Source of the DNA: Nocardioides currus
GTDB taxonomy: Bacteria; Actinomycetota; Actinomycetes; Propionibacteriales; Nocardioidaceae
DNA length: 64,000 bases
Assembly: GCF_003057875.1 (NCBI RefSeq)
Contig: NZ_PYXZ01000002.1
Coordinates: 310,254 to 374,253 of the forward strand
Direction of reading: 5' to 3'
Shown: in pieces, positions 53,225-63,012 of the stretch
How positions within the stretch are numbered: the first letter of the stretch is position 1
Layout: each line of letters begins with the position of its first letter
Translations under genes and position numbers: made by a program
The notes under the pieces: generated by a model
The model's database searches: none
What the model saw: only the letters and a program-made list of their open reading frames with translations
Told to the model about the DNA's origin: nothing

Positions 53225-54564
53225 GCACCTCCCTGCTCTACCGCGCCCGCGCCTACGACACCCCCCACGATCCGTTCACCGAGGCGGCGACCGAGCCCGG
53301 CTTCCGCTACGACGACGACCTCGGCCTGGTCGTCTCCGACGACGGCGTGATCACCGCACGCGGCCCGTTCTCCGCCGTGGCGCCGGCTCACCCCGACGCG
53401 GCGGTGATCGACCTGCGGGCCGGCATCCTGCTGCCCGGGCTGGTCGACACGCACGTCCACTTCCCGCAGGTGCGGGTGATCGGCGCGCTGGGCATGCCGC
53501 TGCTGGAATGGCTGGAGAAGTGCGCCCTGCCCGAGGAGCAGCACCTCGCCTCGCGCGCCTACGCCGAGACGATCGCGAACGAGTTCGTGGCCGGCCTGAT
53601 CGCCGCGGGTACGACGACGTCGCTGGTCTTCGGCTCCCACTACGCCTCGGCCGTCGACGCACTCTTCGCCGAGGCCGCGCGCTTCGGTCTGCGGGTGACC
53701 AGCGGTCTGGTCGTCAGCGACCGGATGCTGCCCGAGCCGCTCCTGACCACGCCCGAGCGAGCGCACGCGGAGGCGATGGAGCTGGCGTCGCGCTGGCACG
53801 GCACCGGCCGCGCGCGCTACGCCGTGACGCCCCGCTTCTCGCTCTCGGCGTCCGACCCGGTGCTGGCCGCCTGCGCCGCCGTGATGGCCGACCTCGACGG
53901 CGCGTTCTTCACCTCGCACGTCAACGAGAACCCCGCCGAGGTCACCACCGTCGCCGGGCAGTTCCCCGACCGCTCCGACTACTGCGACACCTACGACCAC
54001 CACGGCCTCCTCGACGCCCGGGCCGTGCTGGCGCACAACGTCCACCCGACGGGCGCCGAGCTGGAGGTGCTCGCTGCGCGGCGTACGGCGATCGCGCACT
54101 GCCCCAGCAGCAACTCGGCGCTCGGCTCCGGGCTCTTCCCGCTCCGGGAGCACGTGGCGGCCGGGGTGCCCGTGGCGCTGGGGTGCGACGTCGGGGCCGG
54201 GACCGGCTTCTCGCTGTTCAAGGAGGGGCTCCAGGCCTACTTCGTGCAGCGGCTCCTGGGGCCGGTCGGGCTCCCGCTCGCGCCGGCGCACCTGCTCCAC
54301 CTGAGCACGTCGGCCGGAGCCGCAGCCCTCGGGCTCTCGGACGTGATCGGCGACTTCGAGGTGGGCAAGGACTTCGACGCGATCTGCCTGCGGCCGCCCG
54401 CCGGCACCGCCCTCGACATCGGGCTCCGGCACGCGGGCTCGCCCGACGAGGCGCTGGGCAAGGTCTTCGCCCTGGCCGGCGACGCAGACGTCGCCGACGT
54501 GTGGGTCGGCGGCGTGCAGATCGCCTCGGGCGGGTTCGTCCGCGCCCTGCGTCCCGGTCGCTGA
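53221..54564 (+). CDS. guaD: Guanine deaminase
   Basis: The 447-residue amidohydrolase converts guanine to xanthine, supplying xanthine dehydrogenase. It has LVDTHVHFPQ (zinc ligands, near residue 77), PLLEWLEKCALPEEQ, TSHVNEN near 223, HCPSSNSALGSGLFPLR near 297 and GCDVGAGTGFS near 321. These match GuaD rather than the atrazine/cytosine branches. It is the final gene of the xdh operon. Confidence 0.95.
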   Translation: MSTSLLYRARAYDTPHDPFTEAATEPGFRYDDDLGLVVSDDGVITARGPFSAVAPAHPDAAVIDLRAGILLPGLVDTHVHFPQVRVIGALGMPLLEWLEKCALPEEQHLASRAYAETIANEFVAGLIAAGTTTSLVFGSHYASAVDALFAEAARFGLRVTSGLVVSDRMLPEPLLTTPERAHAEAMELASRWHGTGRARYAVTPRFSLSASDPVLAACAAVMADLDGAFFTSHVNENPAEVTTVAGQFPDRSDYCDTYDHHGLLDARAVLAHNVHPTGAELEVLAARRTAIAHCPSSNSALGSGLFPLREHVAAGVPVALGCDVGAGTGFSLFKEGLQAYFVQRLLGPVGLPLAPAHLLHLSTSAGAAALGLSDVIGDFEVGKDFDAICLRPPAGTALDIGLRHAGSPDEALGKVFALAGDADVADVWVGGVQIASGGFVRALRPGR

Positions 54565-54579
54565 CCGGTCCGGACCGGT
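54564..54579. repeat. 16-bp palindrome after guaD
   Basis: ACCGGTCCGGACCGGT is a perfect palindrome overlapping the last base of the guaD stop codon. It is too short and loopless to be a confident terminator; it may be an operator or a chance GC palindrome. Confidence 0.35.
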
Positions 54580-54643
54580 TCCCCGATCTGGTAACGAACC
54601 GGCAACATTGGCGAGGCGCGTCTGGACGTGACGGGTGTCACTC

Positions 54644-54668
54644 CATATGTTGTCTCGAACAACATATG
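54644..54668. promoter_or_regulatory. Palindromic operator upstream of xylF
   Basis: CATATGTTGT (54644-54653) and ACAACATATG (54659-54668) are perfect ten-base arms separated by CTCGA, 59 bases before the xylF start. An AT-rich perfect palindrome of this size in a GC-rich genome is a strong candidate for a repressor site, most simply for the ROK protein encoded at the end of the same operon. Binding is inferred, not shown. Confidence 0.75.
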
Positions 54669-54727
54669 CGCGCTGACCCGACGTCCAGACGAGCGGTGCG
54701 TGATGAGATCGCTAGGAGGCGGTTCGC

Positions 54728-55828
54728 GTGAAGCGGAAGCACAGTTTGGTCCTGTTCCCCCTGCTCGGCCTGTCCATGGCACTCACCGCGTGCGGGAGTG
54801 ACGACGGTGGGTCGGACGACTCGAGCAGCGGCAGCGACAGCGGGAGCAGCGAGGCTGCCGGCAAGATCGGCGTCATCCTGCCCGACACCGAGTCCTCGGT
54901 GCGCTGGGAGAGCGCGGACCGCCCGGCCCTCGAGGCGGCCTTCAAGGAGGCCGGTGTCGAGTACGACATCCAGAACGCCGAGGGCGACGCGGAGAAGATG
55001 ACGCAGATCGCCGACACGATGATCGGCAACGGCGTCACCGTCCTCGCGATCGTCAACCTCGACTCCGAGTCGGGTGCCGCGATCCAGGAGAAGGCCAAGT
55101 CGCAGGGCGTGGCCACCATCGACTACGACCGCCTCACCCTCGGTGGCTCGGCGGAGTACTACGTGTCCTTCGACAACACCGTCGTCGGCGAGCTGCAGGG
55201 CCAGGGCCTCGCGGACTGCCTCGGCGACAAGGACGCCAACATCGTCTACCTCAATGGCTCGCCCACCGACAACAACGCCACGCTCTTCGCCGAGGGGGCG
55301 CACAGCGTCCTCGACGAGATGAGCAACTACAAGGTCGTCGGCGAGCAGGCCGTCCCGGACTGGGACAACGAGGAGGCCGCCACGATCTTCCAGCAGCTCT
55401 ACACCGCTGCTGACGGCAAGGTCGACGGCGTGCTCGCGGCCAACGACGGTCTCGGCGGCGCGGCCATCAGCATCCTCGAGGGTGCGGGCCAGGACGGGAA
55501 GGTCCCGGTCACCGGTCAGGACGCCACCGTCGAGGGCCTGCAGAACGTCCTCGCGGGCACGCAGTGCATGACGGTCTACAAGTCCGCCACGCAGGAGGCC
55601 GGCGCGCTGGCCGACACCGCCATCGCGCTCGTCAACGGCGAGGACGCCGAGACCACCGGCACCACGGTCGACTCCTCGGACGACAGCGAGGTCCCCTCGA
55701 TCCTGCTCGAGCCGCAGGCCATCACCAAGGACAACGTCGGTGACGTGATCGACGACGGTGGCCAGAAGGCCGCCGACGTGTGCGTCGACAAGTTCGCCGA
55801 CCTGTGCGCCGAGGCCGGCATCTCCTGA
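54728..55828 (+). CDS. xylF: D-xylose ABC transporter substrate-binding lipoprotein
   Basis: The 366-residue product has a lipoprotein signal ending ALTACGS, a Ser/Asp/Gly linker and a type I periplasmic-binding fold beginning KIGVILPDTESSVRW. YDRLTLGGSAEYYVSFDN near residue 135 and VTGQDATVEGLQNVLAG near 258 match XylF-type proteins. It delivers xylose or a similar sugar to XylG-XylH. GTG 54728 has GGAGG upstream. A hairpin follows the gene. Confidence 0.92.
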   Translation: MKRKHSLVLFPLLGLSMALTACGSDDGGSDDSSSGSDSGSSEAAGKIGVILPDTESSVRWESADRPALEAAFKEAGVEYDIQNAEGDAEKMTQIADTMIGNGVTVLAIVNLDSESGAAIQEKAKSQGVATIDYDRLTLGGSAEYYVSFDNTVVGELQGQGLADCLGDKDANIVYLNGSPTDNNATLFAEGAHSVLDEMSNYKVVGEQAVPDWDNEEAATIFQQLYTAADGKVDGVLAANDGLGGAAISILEGAGQDGKVPVTGQDATVEGLQNVLAGTQCMTVYKSATQEAGALADTAIALVNGEDAETTGTTVDSSDDSEVPSILLEPQAITKDNVGDVIDDGGQKAADVCVDKFADLCAEAGIS

Positions 55829-55847
55829 TCGATCGCACCATCGTGGA

Positions 55848-55880
55848 CGACGCCCGGGCTGCACCTCGGCCCGGGCGTCG
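55848..55880 (+). terminator. Hairpin between xylF and xylG
   Basis: CGACGCCCGGGC (55848-55859) pairs perfectly with GCCCGGGCGTCG (55869-55880) around a nine-base loop. Such hairpins after binding-protein genes usually allow partial termination or protect the upstream mRNA, giving excess binding protein over the membrane components. Confidence 0.8.
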
Positions 55881-55924
55881 TTCCGTCCTATCGCACAACA
55901 AATTCTGCTGATCGGAGTAGACCC

Positions 55925-56698
55925 ATGGAACCGCTGCTCGAGCTGCGCGGCGTCAACAAGAGCTTCGGTGTCGTCCACGTCCTGCACGACGTCGACTTCG
56001 CCGTCTATCCCGGACAGGTCACCGCCCTCGTCGGCGACAACGGTGCCGGGAAGTCCACGCTGGTGAAGATCATCGCCGGCATCTACGGCCGCGACAGCGG
56101 CGACTACTACTTCGACGGGCAGCAGGTCGAGGTCCACGGCCCGCGCGACGTCGCCGGTCTCGGCGTCGAGGTCGTCTACCAGGACCTCGCGCTGTGCGAC
56201 AACCTCGACATCGTCGAGAACATGTTCCTCGGTCGCGAGGAGACCTCCCGCTTCGGCCTCGACGAGGTCACCATGGAGACGCGCGCCCGCGAGACCCTGT
56301 CCTCGCTCTCGGTGCGCACCGTGAAGTCCGTGCGCCAGAGCGTGGCCAGCCTGTCCGGCGGCCAGCGCCAGACCGTGGCGATCGCCAAGGCCGTCCTGTG
56401 GAACTCCAAGGTCGTGCTGCTCGACGAGCCCACCGCCGCGCTCGGTGTGGCGCAGACCCGGCAGGTGCTCGACCTCGTCCGGCGGCTCGCCGACCGCGGC
56501 CTCGGCGTCGTGCTGATCTCCCACAACATGGGCGACGTCTTCGAGGTCGCCGACCGGATCACCGCCCTCTACCTCGGCCGGGTGGCCGCCGACGTCCCCA
56601 CCAAGGAAGTCACGCACGGCCAGGTCGTCGAGCTCATCACCGCCGGACGCTCCGGGAACCTCGGCATCGCCGAGAACCCCGCGACCGCGACCGTCTGA
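55925..56698 (+). CDS. xylG: Sugar ABC transporter ATPase (single-cassette XylG-like)
   Basis: The 257-residue protein has one complete ATPase cassette: Walker A VGDNGAGKSTLVKI near residue 38, signature LSGGQRQTVAIAK near 141 and Walker B KVVLLDEPTAALG near 162. Canonical XylG proteins are about 500 residues with two cassettes; this one is half-length and probably works as a homodimer. The reading frame is clean and followed by the permease gene after 19 bases, so it is not a truncation by frameshift. CGGAG precedes the ATG. Confidence 0.9.
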   Translation: MEPLLELRGVNKSFGVVHVLHDVDFAVYPGQVTALVGDNGAGKSTLVKIIAGIYGRDSGDYYFDGQQVEVHGPRDVAGLGVEVVYQDLALCDNLDIVENMFLGREETSRFGLDEVTMETRARETLSSLSVRTVKSVRQSVASLSGGQRQTVAIAKAVLWNSKVVLLDEPTAALGVAQTRQVLDLVRRLADRGLGVVLISHNMGDVFEVADRITALYLGRVAADVPTKEVTHGQVVELITAGRSGNLGIAENPATATV

Positions 56699-56717
56699 GA
56701 AGGACCGGAGACACCTC

Positions 56718-57998
56718 ATGAGCACTGACTCAGCCACCCAGCCCTCGGCGGCCCCCGCCTCGAGCGGCTTCGACAACGACAACCAGCAGGCCGCCACCAT
56801 CGGCGACTCTGCCCGCGACTACCTCAACCGGCTGCGGGGCGGGGACATGGGCTCGCTGCCCGCCATCCTCGGCCTCGTCTTCCTGGTCGTGGTCTTCGCC
56901 TCGCTCAACGACCGCTTCCTGACGACCTACAACATGGCCAACCTGGTCGTCCAGGCCGGCTCGATCATCGTCCTGGCCATGGGCATCGTCTTCGTCCTGC
57001 TGCTCGGCGAGATCGACCTGTCGGCGGGCGTCGCGGGCGGTGCCTCGGCCACGATCATCGCGCTGATGCTGATCGACTACGACTGGAACTGGGTGCTGGC
57101 GACGCTCGCCGGCATCGCCACCGGTGCGGTGATCGGGCTCGCGATAGGCGCCCTGGTGTCGTTCCTGGGCATCCCGTCGTTCGTCGTGACCCTGGCGTTC
57201 TTCCTGGCCCTGCAGGCGGTCCCGCTCAAGCTGATCGGCTCCGGCGGGTCGCTGCGCTTCAACGACCCGGTGCTGCGCGGGCTCTCGATCAAGAACGTCC
57301 CGATCAGCGTCGGCTGGATCGCCGCGATCCTCATCGTGGTCGGCTTCGCCGGGCTCTCGCTGTGGCGCTACCGCTCGCTGTCGTCGCGCGGCCTGGTCCA
57401 CCAGCCCATCGGGCTGGTCGTGATCCGCATCGGCGTGCTCGCCGTGATCGTCCTCGGCCTGACCTTCCTGCTCAGCGCCAACCGTGCACCCAACCCCAAC
57501 CTGTTCAACATCAGCGGCATCCCGTGGGTGCTGCCGGTCGTGGTCGCCCTGTTGTTCTTCTGGACCTTCGTGCTCACCAAGACCCGCTTCGGACGCCACC
57601 TCTACGCCGTCGGCGGCAACGCCGAGGCGGCTCGTCGTGCCGGCATCAACGTGCGCCGCATCCGCATCATGGCCTTCGTGATCTGCTCGTCGATGGCCGC
57701 GATCAGCGGGCTGCTGGCCGCGTCGTACACGGGCAAGGTGTCGCCGGGCTCCGGTGGCGGCAACGAGCTGCTCTACGCCGTGGGAGCCGCGGTCATCGGC
57801 GGCACCAGCCTCTTCGGTGGCCGGGGCCGGGCGATCGACGCCGTCATCGGCGGCGCGGTGATCGCCACGATCCCCAATGGCCTCGGCCTTCTCAACCAGG
57901 CGAGCTACATCAACCTGCTCGTCACCGGTGGAGTGCTGCTCCTCGCCGCCAGCGTCGACGCGATCTCGCGCCGTCGTCGCTCGTCGGCCGGTGTCTAG
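56718..57998 (+). CDS. xylH: Sugar ABC transporter permease (XylH-like)
   Basis: The 426-residue protein has roughly ten to twelve membrane helices and belongs to the ribose/xylose permease family: GIVFVLLLGEIDLSAGVAGG near residue 94 and AVGGNAEAARRAGINVRRIR near 295, the cytoplasmic coupling loop. The segment AVGAAVIGGTSLFGGRGR near 355 closes the pattern. It forms the channel with XylG. The polar N-terminal 50 residues are cytoplasmic. Confidence 0.93.
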   Translation: MSTDSATQPSAAPASSGFDNDNQQAATIGDSARDYLNRLRGGDMGSLPAILGLVFLVVVFASLNDRFLTTYNMANLVVQAGSIIVLAMGIVFVLLLGEIDLSAGVAGGASATIIALMLIDYDWNWVLATLAGIATGAVIGLAIGALVSFLGIPSFVVTLAFFLALQAVPLKLIGSGGSLRFNDPVLRGLSIKNVPISVGWIAAILIVVGFAGLSLWRYRSLSSRGLVHQPIGLVVIRIGVLAVIVLGLTFLLSANRAPNPNLFNISGIPWVLPVVVALLFFWTFVLTKTRFGRHLYAVGGNAEAARRAGINVRRIRIMAFVICSSMAAISGLLAASYTGKVSPGSGGGNELLYAVGAAVIGGTSLFGGRGRAIDAVIGGAVIATIPNGLGLLNQASYINLLVTGGVLLLAASVDAISRRRRSSAGV

Positions 57999-58007
57999 GT
58001 CGACCGC

Positions 58008-59237
58008 ATGAGCCCTCAACGGCGCTCGGGCCTGGGCACCAACCAGGAAGCCATCCGGCGCCACAACCTCGGGACCCTGCTGCGGCACGTCCACGGCGCC
58101 GGGCAGATCTCCCGCGCCGAGCTCACCACCTTGATGGGACTCAACCGGAGCACGATCGCCGGTCTCGTCGGAGAGCTCGAGTCGCTGGGGATCTCCGAGC
58201 GGGCCACCGCGCCCGAGGGCGCCCGGCAGGGAGCCGGGCGCCCCTCGGCCGGGGTCCGGATCGCGCAGGACGGCCCCTACGTCATCGCCGTCGACCTGGG
58301 CGTGGACCGCGCGGTCGTCGCCCGGGTCGGCCTCGGCGGGCAGGTGCTGCAGCGGGCGCAGGCGCCCGTGAGCAGCGACGGCGAGGCCTGGCAGGTCGGG
58401 GCCGCGGTCGCCGCATTGATCCGGGCCGTCGTCGAGGACGTGCCCGGGTCGTCGTCGCTGGTCGGGATCGGCATCAGCGTCCCCGGCCTGGTGCGCCGCA
58501 GCGACGGCCTGGTGCGGCTCGCGCCCAACCTCGAGTGGCACGACGTGTCGTTCGGCGGCATCGTGCTGGCCGCGCTCGGCCTCGACATCCCGGTCTCGAT
58601 CGCCAACGACGCCGACCTCGGCGCCCTGGCCGAGCACACCCGCGGGGCCGGGGTGGGCGTCGACGACCTGATCTACGTCTCCGGCAACGTCGGCGTCGGT
58701 GCCGGCGTCATCGCCGGGGGACACCGGCTCGAGGGAGCCGGGGGGTACGCCGGCGAGGTGGGCCACCTCCGGTTCAACCCGGACGGCCGACCCTGCCACT
58801 GCGGCAACCAGGGCTGCTGGGAGACCGAGGTGGGCGCCCACGCCATCGCCGAGGCCATCCAATGCCCGGCAGCGAAGGTCGCCCAGCTCGACGAGGTGCT
58901 CGACGGCTTCGACCAGGCCTCCCCGGAGCTGCGCGCGACGGGCACCGCCCTCGGGCAGGGGCTCGCCAGCATCGTCAACTCCTTCAACCCGCAGCTGGTG
59001 GTGCTCGGCGGCTACTTCCGCTCGCTCTACCGGCTCGTGTCGACCGAGGTGAACGCCGGCCTCGCCGACCGCGCGCTGCCGGCCCCGCTGGAGTCGGTGA
59101 CGCTCGCCCTCCCGGGCCTCGGTGCCGACTCGGCCCTGCTCGGGGCCGCGGAGATCGCCCTCGAGCCGCTGTTCGTGGACCCGGTGGCCGCGCTCGGCAC
59201 CGCCCTCGACGACGTGCAGGCACGGTTGGCCGGCTGA
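58008..59237 (+). CDS. ROK family transcriptional regulator (XylR-like), plus-strand copy
   Basis: The 409-residue protein has an N-terminal winged helix-turn-helix (GQISRAELTTLMGLNRSTIAGLVGEL, residues 28-53). A ROK kinase-like domain follows with VIAVDLGVDRAVVARVG near 88, NDADLGALAEH near 200 and the zinc motif CHCGNQGCWETE near 263. It lies nine bases after xylH, so it is likely cotranscribed and represses the xylFGH operon through the palindrome upstream of xylF. The sugar ligand is presumed to be xylose. Confidence 0.9.
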   Translation: MSPQRRSGLGTNQEAIRRHNLGTLLRHVHGAGQISRAELTTLMGLNRSTIAGLVGELESLGISERATAPEGARQGAGRPSAGVRIAQDGPYVIAVDLGVDRAVVARVGLGGQVLQRAQAPVSSDGEAWQVGAAVAALIRAVVEDVPGSSSLVGIGISVPGLVRRSDGLVRLAPNLEWHDVSFGGIVLAALGLDIPVSIANDADLGALAEHTRGAGVGVDDLIYVSGNVGVGAGVIAGGHRLEGAGGYAGEVGHLRFNPDGRPCHCGNQGCWETEVGAHAIAEAIQCPAAKVAQLDEVLDGFDQASPELRATGTALGQGLASIVNSFNPQLVVLGGYFRSLYRLVSTEVNAGLADRALPAPLESVTLALPGLGADSALLGAAEIALEPLFVDPVAALGTALDDVQARLAG

Positions 59238-59250
59238 GGGGGGTCGAGGC

Positions 59251-60429
59251 TCACGCTGTCAGGTCGGTGCTGCCGGAGAAGACCGGGTCGAAGCACTGCT
59301 CGGCCGCGCCGAGCGCCGCCGCCTCGATGCCGAGGGTGCTGGGCCGGAGCGCGGGGCGGACCTGCACCTGCGATGCCAACCGCTCGTCGAGCGTGCGGCG
59401 CGCGGGCTCCAGCACGAGCTCGCCCAGCGGCGCGAAGTAGCCACCCAGCACGATCACCGTCGGGTCCAGGACGCTGCTGAGCATCGCGATGCCGAGCCCG
59501 AGGTCGTGCCCGACCCGCTCCAGTCCTGCGCGCACGCCCCCGTCGGAGGCGGCCCGGTCAGCCACCGCCTCCGCCGTGACGAGCGGGGTGTCGAGCTCGG
59601 GCATGCCGACCGCGGCCAGCATCGCCTTCAGCCCGACGGAGGCCTCCCAGCAGCCGCGGCGCCCGCAGCCGCACACGGCGGCCGAATCGCCGACCGGCAT
59701 GTGCCCGACCTCGCCGGCGAACCCCGCGCCACCACGCACGAGCTCGCCGTCCTGCAGGATCCCGGCTCCGATGCCGACGGTGCCCGTGAGGTAGAGCGCG
59801 TGCCTGACGCCCCGGGCGGCGCCGTGGTGCGCCTCGGCGTACGCCGCACAGTTGGCGTCGTTCGTCACCCGCACGTCACCGGCGGGCACGACCTGGGACA
59901 CCCGGGCGGCGATGTCGTCCCCGTGCGCCTCGAGGTTCGGTGCCCAGGCGACCGTGCGGTTGTCGGCGCGCACGAGGGCCGGCAGCGCGACCGTCGCCCC
60001 GACCAGCGCGCGGTCCGGTCCGGAGCAGCCGTCCCACACGGACCGGGCGAGGTCGAGCAGGTCGTCGACCGAGCTCGCCGGACGGGTCTCGCGGACGTGC
60101 ACCCGCCCCGCGAGGTCCAGGACCACCGCGGCGACGTAGTCCACGTTGAGCTCGAGACCGAGGCCGAGGAAGCGCTCGCCCCGGAGCGCGACCGGGCGAC
60201 CCGGCCGACCGCGGGCGCCGGGTCGGGAGCCCTGCTCCGCCACGGCACCGGCGGCCTCCAGCGCGGAGACGATGACGCCGACCGTCGCCTTCGCCAGACC
60301 GGTGTCCTTGGCCAGCTCGGCCCGCGTGGCGGGACCGAGCCGGCGCAGGGCGCGCAGCACCGACGCGGTGTTCTCCCGGCGCAGGCCCTCGGTACCGGCC
60401 GTGGGCCGGTGGGCGGGAGCCGACGGCAC
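59251..60429 (-). CDS. ROK family transcriptional regulator (XylR-like), minus-strand copy
   Basis: The 392-residue protein has a DNA-binding domain with LGPATRAELAKDTGLAKATVGVIVSAL (about residues 29-55). Its ROK domain has NDANCAAYAEAHHGAARG near 193 and the zinc motif CGCGRRGCWEAS near 245. It is a paralogue of the plus-strand ROK gene, with which it converges across 13 bases. GTG 60429 lies two bases after the xylA stop, so it is the third gene of xylB-xylA-ROK and probably regulates that operon. Confidence 0.9.
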   Translation of the reverse strand: MPSAPAHRPTAGTEGLRRENTASVLRALRRLGPATRAELAKDTGLAKATVGVIVSALEAAGAVAEQGSRPGARGRPGRPVALRGERFLGLGLELNVDYVAAVVLDLAGRVHVRETRPASSVDDLLDLARSVWDGCSGPDRALVGATVALPALVRADNRTVAWAPNLEAHGDDIAARVSQVVPAGDVRVTNDANCAAYAEAHHGAARGVRHALYLTGTVGIGAGILQDGELVRGGAGFAGEVGHMPVGDSAAVCGCGRRGCWEASVGLKAMLAAVGMPELDTPLVTAEAVADRAASDGGVRAGLERVGHDLGLGIAMLSSVLDPTVIVLGGYFAPLGELVLEPARRTLDERLASQVQVRPALRPSTLGIEAAALGAAEQCFDPVFSGSTDLTA

Positions 60430-60431
60430 GG

Positions 60432-61598
60432 TCAGCGGACGCCGTACAGGTGCTCGAGAGCCAGCTGGTCGAGGTGCTCGGTGGCCGCGCCGATCGTGGC
60501 GAGGGCCTCGGGGTCGGGCAGCTGCCACTCGAGCAGCTGCTTCCAGTCCTCGCCCTCGCCGAGGGTGGGCTGGGCGAGCTCGGGGAGGCGGGCCGCCGCC
60601 AGCGCCTCCTGCACCTCGGGGTCGGCGCGGAACGCCTTCACCTTCTCGCGCAGGATGAGGTAGTTGCGCATGTTCGCCGCGGCACTGACCCACACGCCGT
60701 CCTCGTCCTCGATGCGCGAGGGCTTGTAGTCGAAGTGCACCGGGCCGTCGTAGCCGCCGGCGAGCAGCACGTCGACGATCCAGAACGCGCCGCGCACGTT
60801 GCCGGCGCCGAAGCGCAGGTCCTGGTCGTACTTCGGGCCGTTCTGGCCGTTGAGGTCGATGTGGTAGAGCTTGCCGGCCCACAGCGCCTGGGCGTAGCCC
60901 GCGGCGGCGTTCATGCCGGCCATCTCCTCGTGCCCGATCTCCGGGTTGACGCCCACCAGCTCGGGACGCTCGAGCTCGTTGATGAAGGCCAGCGCGTGCC
61001 CGATCGTCGGCAGCAGGATGTCGCCGCGCGGCTCGTTGGGCTTGGGCTCGATGGCGAAGCGGAGGTCGTAGCCCTGCTCGGTCACGTAGTCGCCGAGGAG
61101 GTCGAAGGCCTCCTTCATGCGGTCCAGCGCGACGGCCGTGTCCTGCGAGGCGCCGTACTCGGCTCCCTCGCGCCCACCCCACGCGACGTAGACCTTCGCG
61201 CCGAGCTCGGCGGCGAGGTCGATGTTGCGCATCACCTTGCGCAGCGCGAAGCGACGGATGTCGCGGTTGTTGTTGGTGAACCCGCCGGCCTTGAACACCG
61301 GGTGGCTGAAGAGGTTGGTGGTGGCGGTGGTGACCACCAGGCCGGTGTCCTCCAGGCCCTGCTTGAAGCGCGCGATGATCTGGTCGCGTGTGGTGTCGTC
61401 GCTGCCGAAGGGGATGACGTCGTCGTCGTGGAAGTTGACGCCGTACGCCCCCAGCTCAGCCAGCTTCTCCAGCGCGTGGACGGTGTCCATCGGCGGGCGG
61501 GTCGCGCCGCCGAACGGGTCGACGCCCTGCCAGCCGACGGTCCACAGGCCGAAGGAGAACTTGTCCTCGGGGGACGGGGTGGGAATCTCGATGCTCAT
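60432..61598 (-). CDS. xylA: Xylose isomerase
   Basis: The 388-residue enzyme interconverts D-xylose and D-xylulose. Its length and sequence match the class I (Streptomyces-type) enzymes. It starts with [18 protein letters not shown], has [11 protein letters not shown] with the catalytic His near residue 56, WGGREGAEY near 139, the metal-binding [16 protein letters not shown] near 183 and [17 protein letters not shown] with the second metal site. It lies 18 bases downstream of xylB. Confidence 0.97.
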   Translation of the reverse strand: MSIEIPTPSPEDKFSFGLWTVGWQGVDPFGGATRPPMDTVHALEKLAELGAYGVNFHDDDVIPFGSDDTTRDQIIARFKQGLEDTGLVVTTATTNLFSHPVFKAGGFTNNNRDIRRFALRKVMRNIDLAAELGAKVYVAWGGREGAEYGASQDTAVALDRMKEAFDLLGDYVTEQGYDLRFAIEPKPNEPRGDILLPTIGHALAFINELERPELVGVNPEIGHEEMAGMNAAAGYAQALWAGKLYHIDLNGQNGPKYDQDLRFGAGNVRGAFWIVDVLLAGGYDGPVHFDYKPSRIEDEDGVWVSAAANMRNYLILREKVKAFRADPEVQEALAAARLPELAQPTLGEGEDWKQLLEWQLPDPEALATIGAATEHLDQLALEHLYGVR

Positions 61599-61616
61599 GC
61601 GGGTGCCTTCCGTGCT

Positions 61617-63005
61617 TCAGCTGGACCAGGTGGTGGTGCGCTCGCGCAGGTCGGCGTAGACCTCGCGGACGTGGGGGGTGGGGTCGGCCTCGAGGACCGT
61701 GGTGTCGGCGGCGGGCCAGGTCGGCGGCTCGGCCGTCCCGGCCAGCGCCCACGCGGCCTGGCGGGCGGCACCGAGTGCGACGTACTCCCCGGCCGGCGGC
61801 AGCACCACGGGACAGCCGAGGACGGCCGGCGCCAGGGCGCGCAGCGCGGCGCTCTTCGTGGCGCCGCCGACCATCAGCACGCGGCGCGGCTGGACGCCGG
61901 TCGCCGCGACGAGGCGGTCGACGGCGTCGGCGAGCGAGCAGAGCAGGGCCTCGTACGCCGCTCGTGCGAGGTCGGCGCGGGTGGTGTCGGGGGTGAGCCC
62001 GGTCCACGTGCCGACGGCGTCGGGGCGGTTGGGGGTGCGTTCGCCGCCGTAGTAGGGGAGCAGCGCCACACCGCCGGACCCCGGCGCCGCCTCGAGGGCC
62101 AGCGTGGCGAGGGCGTCGTGGTCGACCCCGAGCCAGCGGGCCTGCAGGTCGAGGATCCCGGCAGCGTTCATCGTGGTGACCATGGGCAGGAAGCCGCCGC
62201 TGGCGTCGGCGAAGCCCGTCACGACCCCGGTCCCGTCGGCGACCGGCGTGGTGCTGATCACCGACGCGACGCCCGACGTGCCGACGGACACGAGCACGTC
62301 ACCGGGCTGGAGCGCCATCCCCAGGGCCGCGCCCATGTTGTCGCCGGTGCCGCCGGCGACGGGGACTCCGGCGGCGGTGGTCCCCCCGGTCTCGCCGGGC
62401 GCCACGAGCCGCGGTGTGGCGGCCGGGCGGCCGAGCGCGAGCTCCAGGAGGTCGGGGCGCCACTCGCCCTCGGCGGTGGCGAAGTAGCCCGTGCCGGAGG
62501 CGTCGCCGCGGTCGGTGAAGGGCTCGGTGCCGGGAGCGGCGAGGTGCAACGAGACGTAGTCGTGGGGGAGCAGCACGCGGTGCACGCGCGCGGCGTGGTC
62601 GGGCTCGTGGTCGCGGAGCCAGCGCAGCTTCGAGGACGTGAACGAGGCGACCAGCACGCTCCCGATGGCGTCGGCGCAGGCCTGCGGGCCGCCCATCTCG
62701 TCGATGAGGTCGCGGGCCGCGCCGGCCGAGCGGGTGTCGTTCCACAGGAGGGCGTCACGCACGGGTGCCCCGGTCTCGTCGAGCGCCACCATGCCGTGCT
62801 GCTGGCCGCCCACCGACACGGCCGAGGCCCGGTCGAGCAGGCCCTCCACCGCGGTGTCCACCGCCGTCAGCCAGGCGCGGGGGTCGACCTCGGTGCCGGG
62901 CGGGTGGGGCGCGGTGCGGGTCTCCACGACCCGGCCGTCGTCGGCGTCCACCAGCACGGCCTTGGTCGACTGGGTGGAGGAGTCGATGCCGACGACGAGA
63001 GCCAC
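61617..63005 (-). CDS. xylB: Xylulokinase
   Basis: The 462-residue FGGY kinase phosphorylates D-xylulose. It has the phosphate loop VGIDSSTQSTKAVLVD at the N-terminus, VGGQQHGMVALD near residue 70, LLWNDTRS near 93, and VLMVGGATKSAALRALAP near 390. GTG 63005 is chosen because it directly precedes the conserved VVGIDSST strand and follows an operator-like palindrome. The open frame that continues upstream covers that palindrome and has no conserved content. Confidence 0.95.
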   Translation of the reverse strand: MALVVGIDSSTQSTKAVLVDADDGRVVETRTAPHPPGTEVDPRAWLTAVDTAVEGLLDRASAVSVGGQQHGMVALDETGAPVRDALLWNDTRSAGAARDLIDEMGGPQACADAIGSVLVASFTSSKLRWLRDHEPDHAARVHRVLLPHDYVSLHLAAPGTEPFTDRGDASGTGYFATAEGEWRPDLLELALGRPAATPRLVAPGETGGTTAAGVPVAGGTGDNMGAALGMALQPGDVLVSVGTSGVASVISTTPVADGTGVVTGFADASGGFLPMVTTMNAAGILDLQARWLGVDHDALATLALEAAPGSGGVALLPYYGGERTPNRPDAVGTWTGLTPDTTRADLARAAYEALLCSLADAVDRLVAATGVQPRRVLMVGGATKSAALRALAPAVLGCPVVLPPAGEYVALGAARQAAWALAGTAEPPTWPAADTTVLEADPTPHVREVYADLRERTTTWSS

Positions 63006-63012
63006 GTCACTA

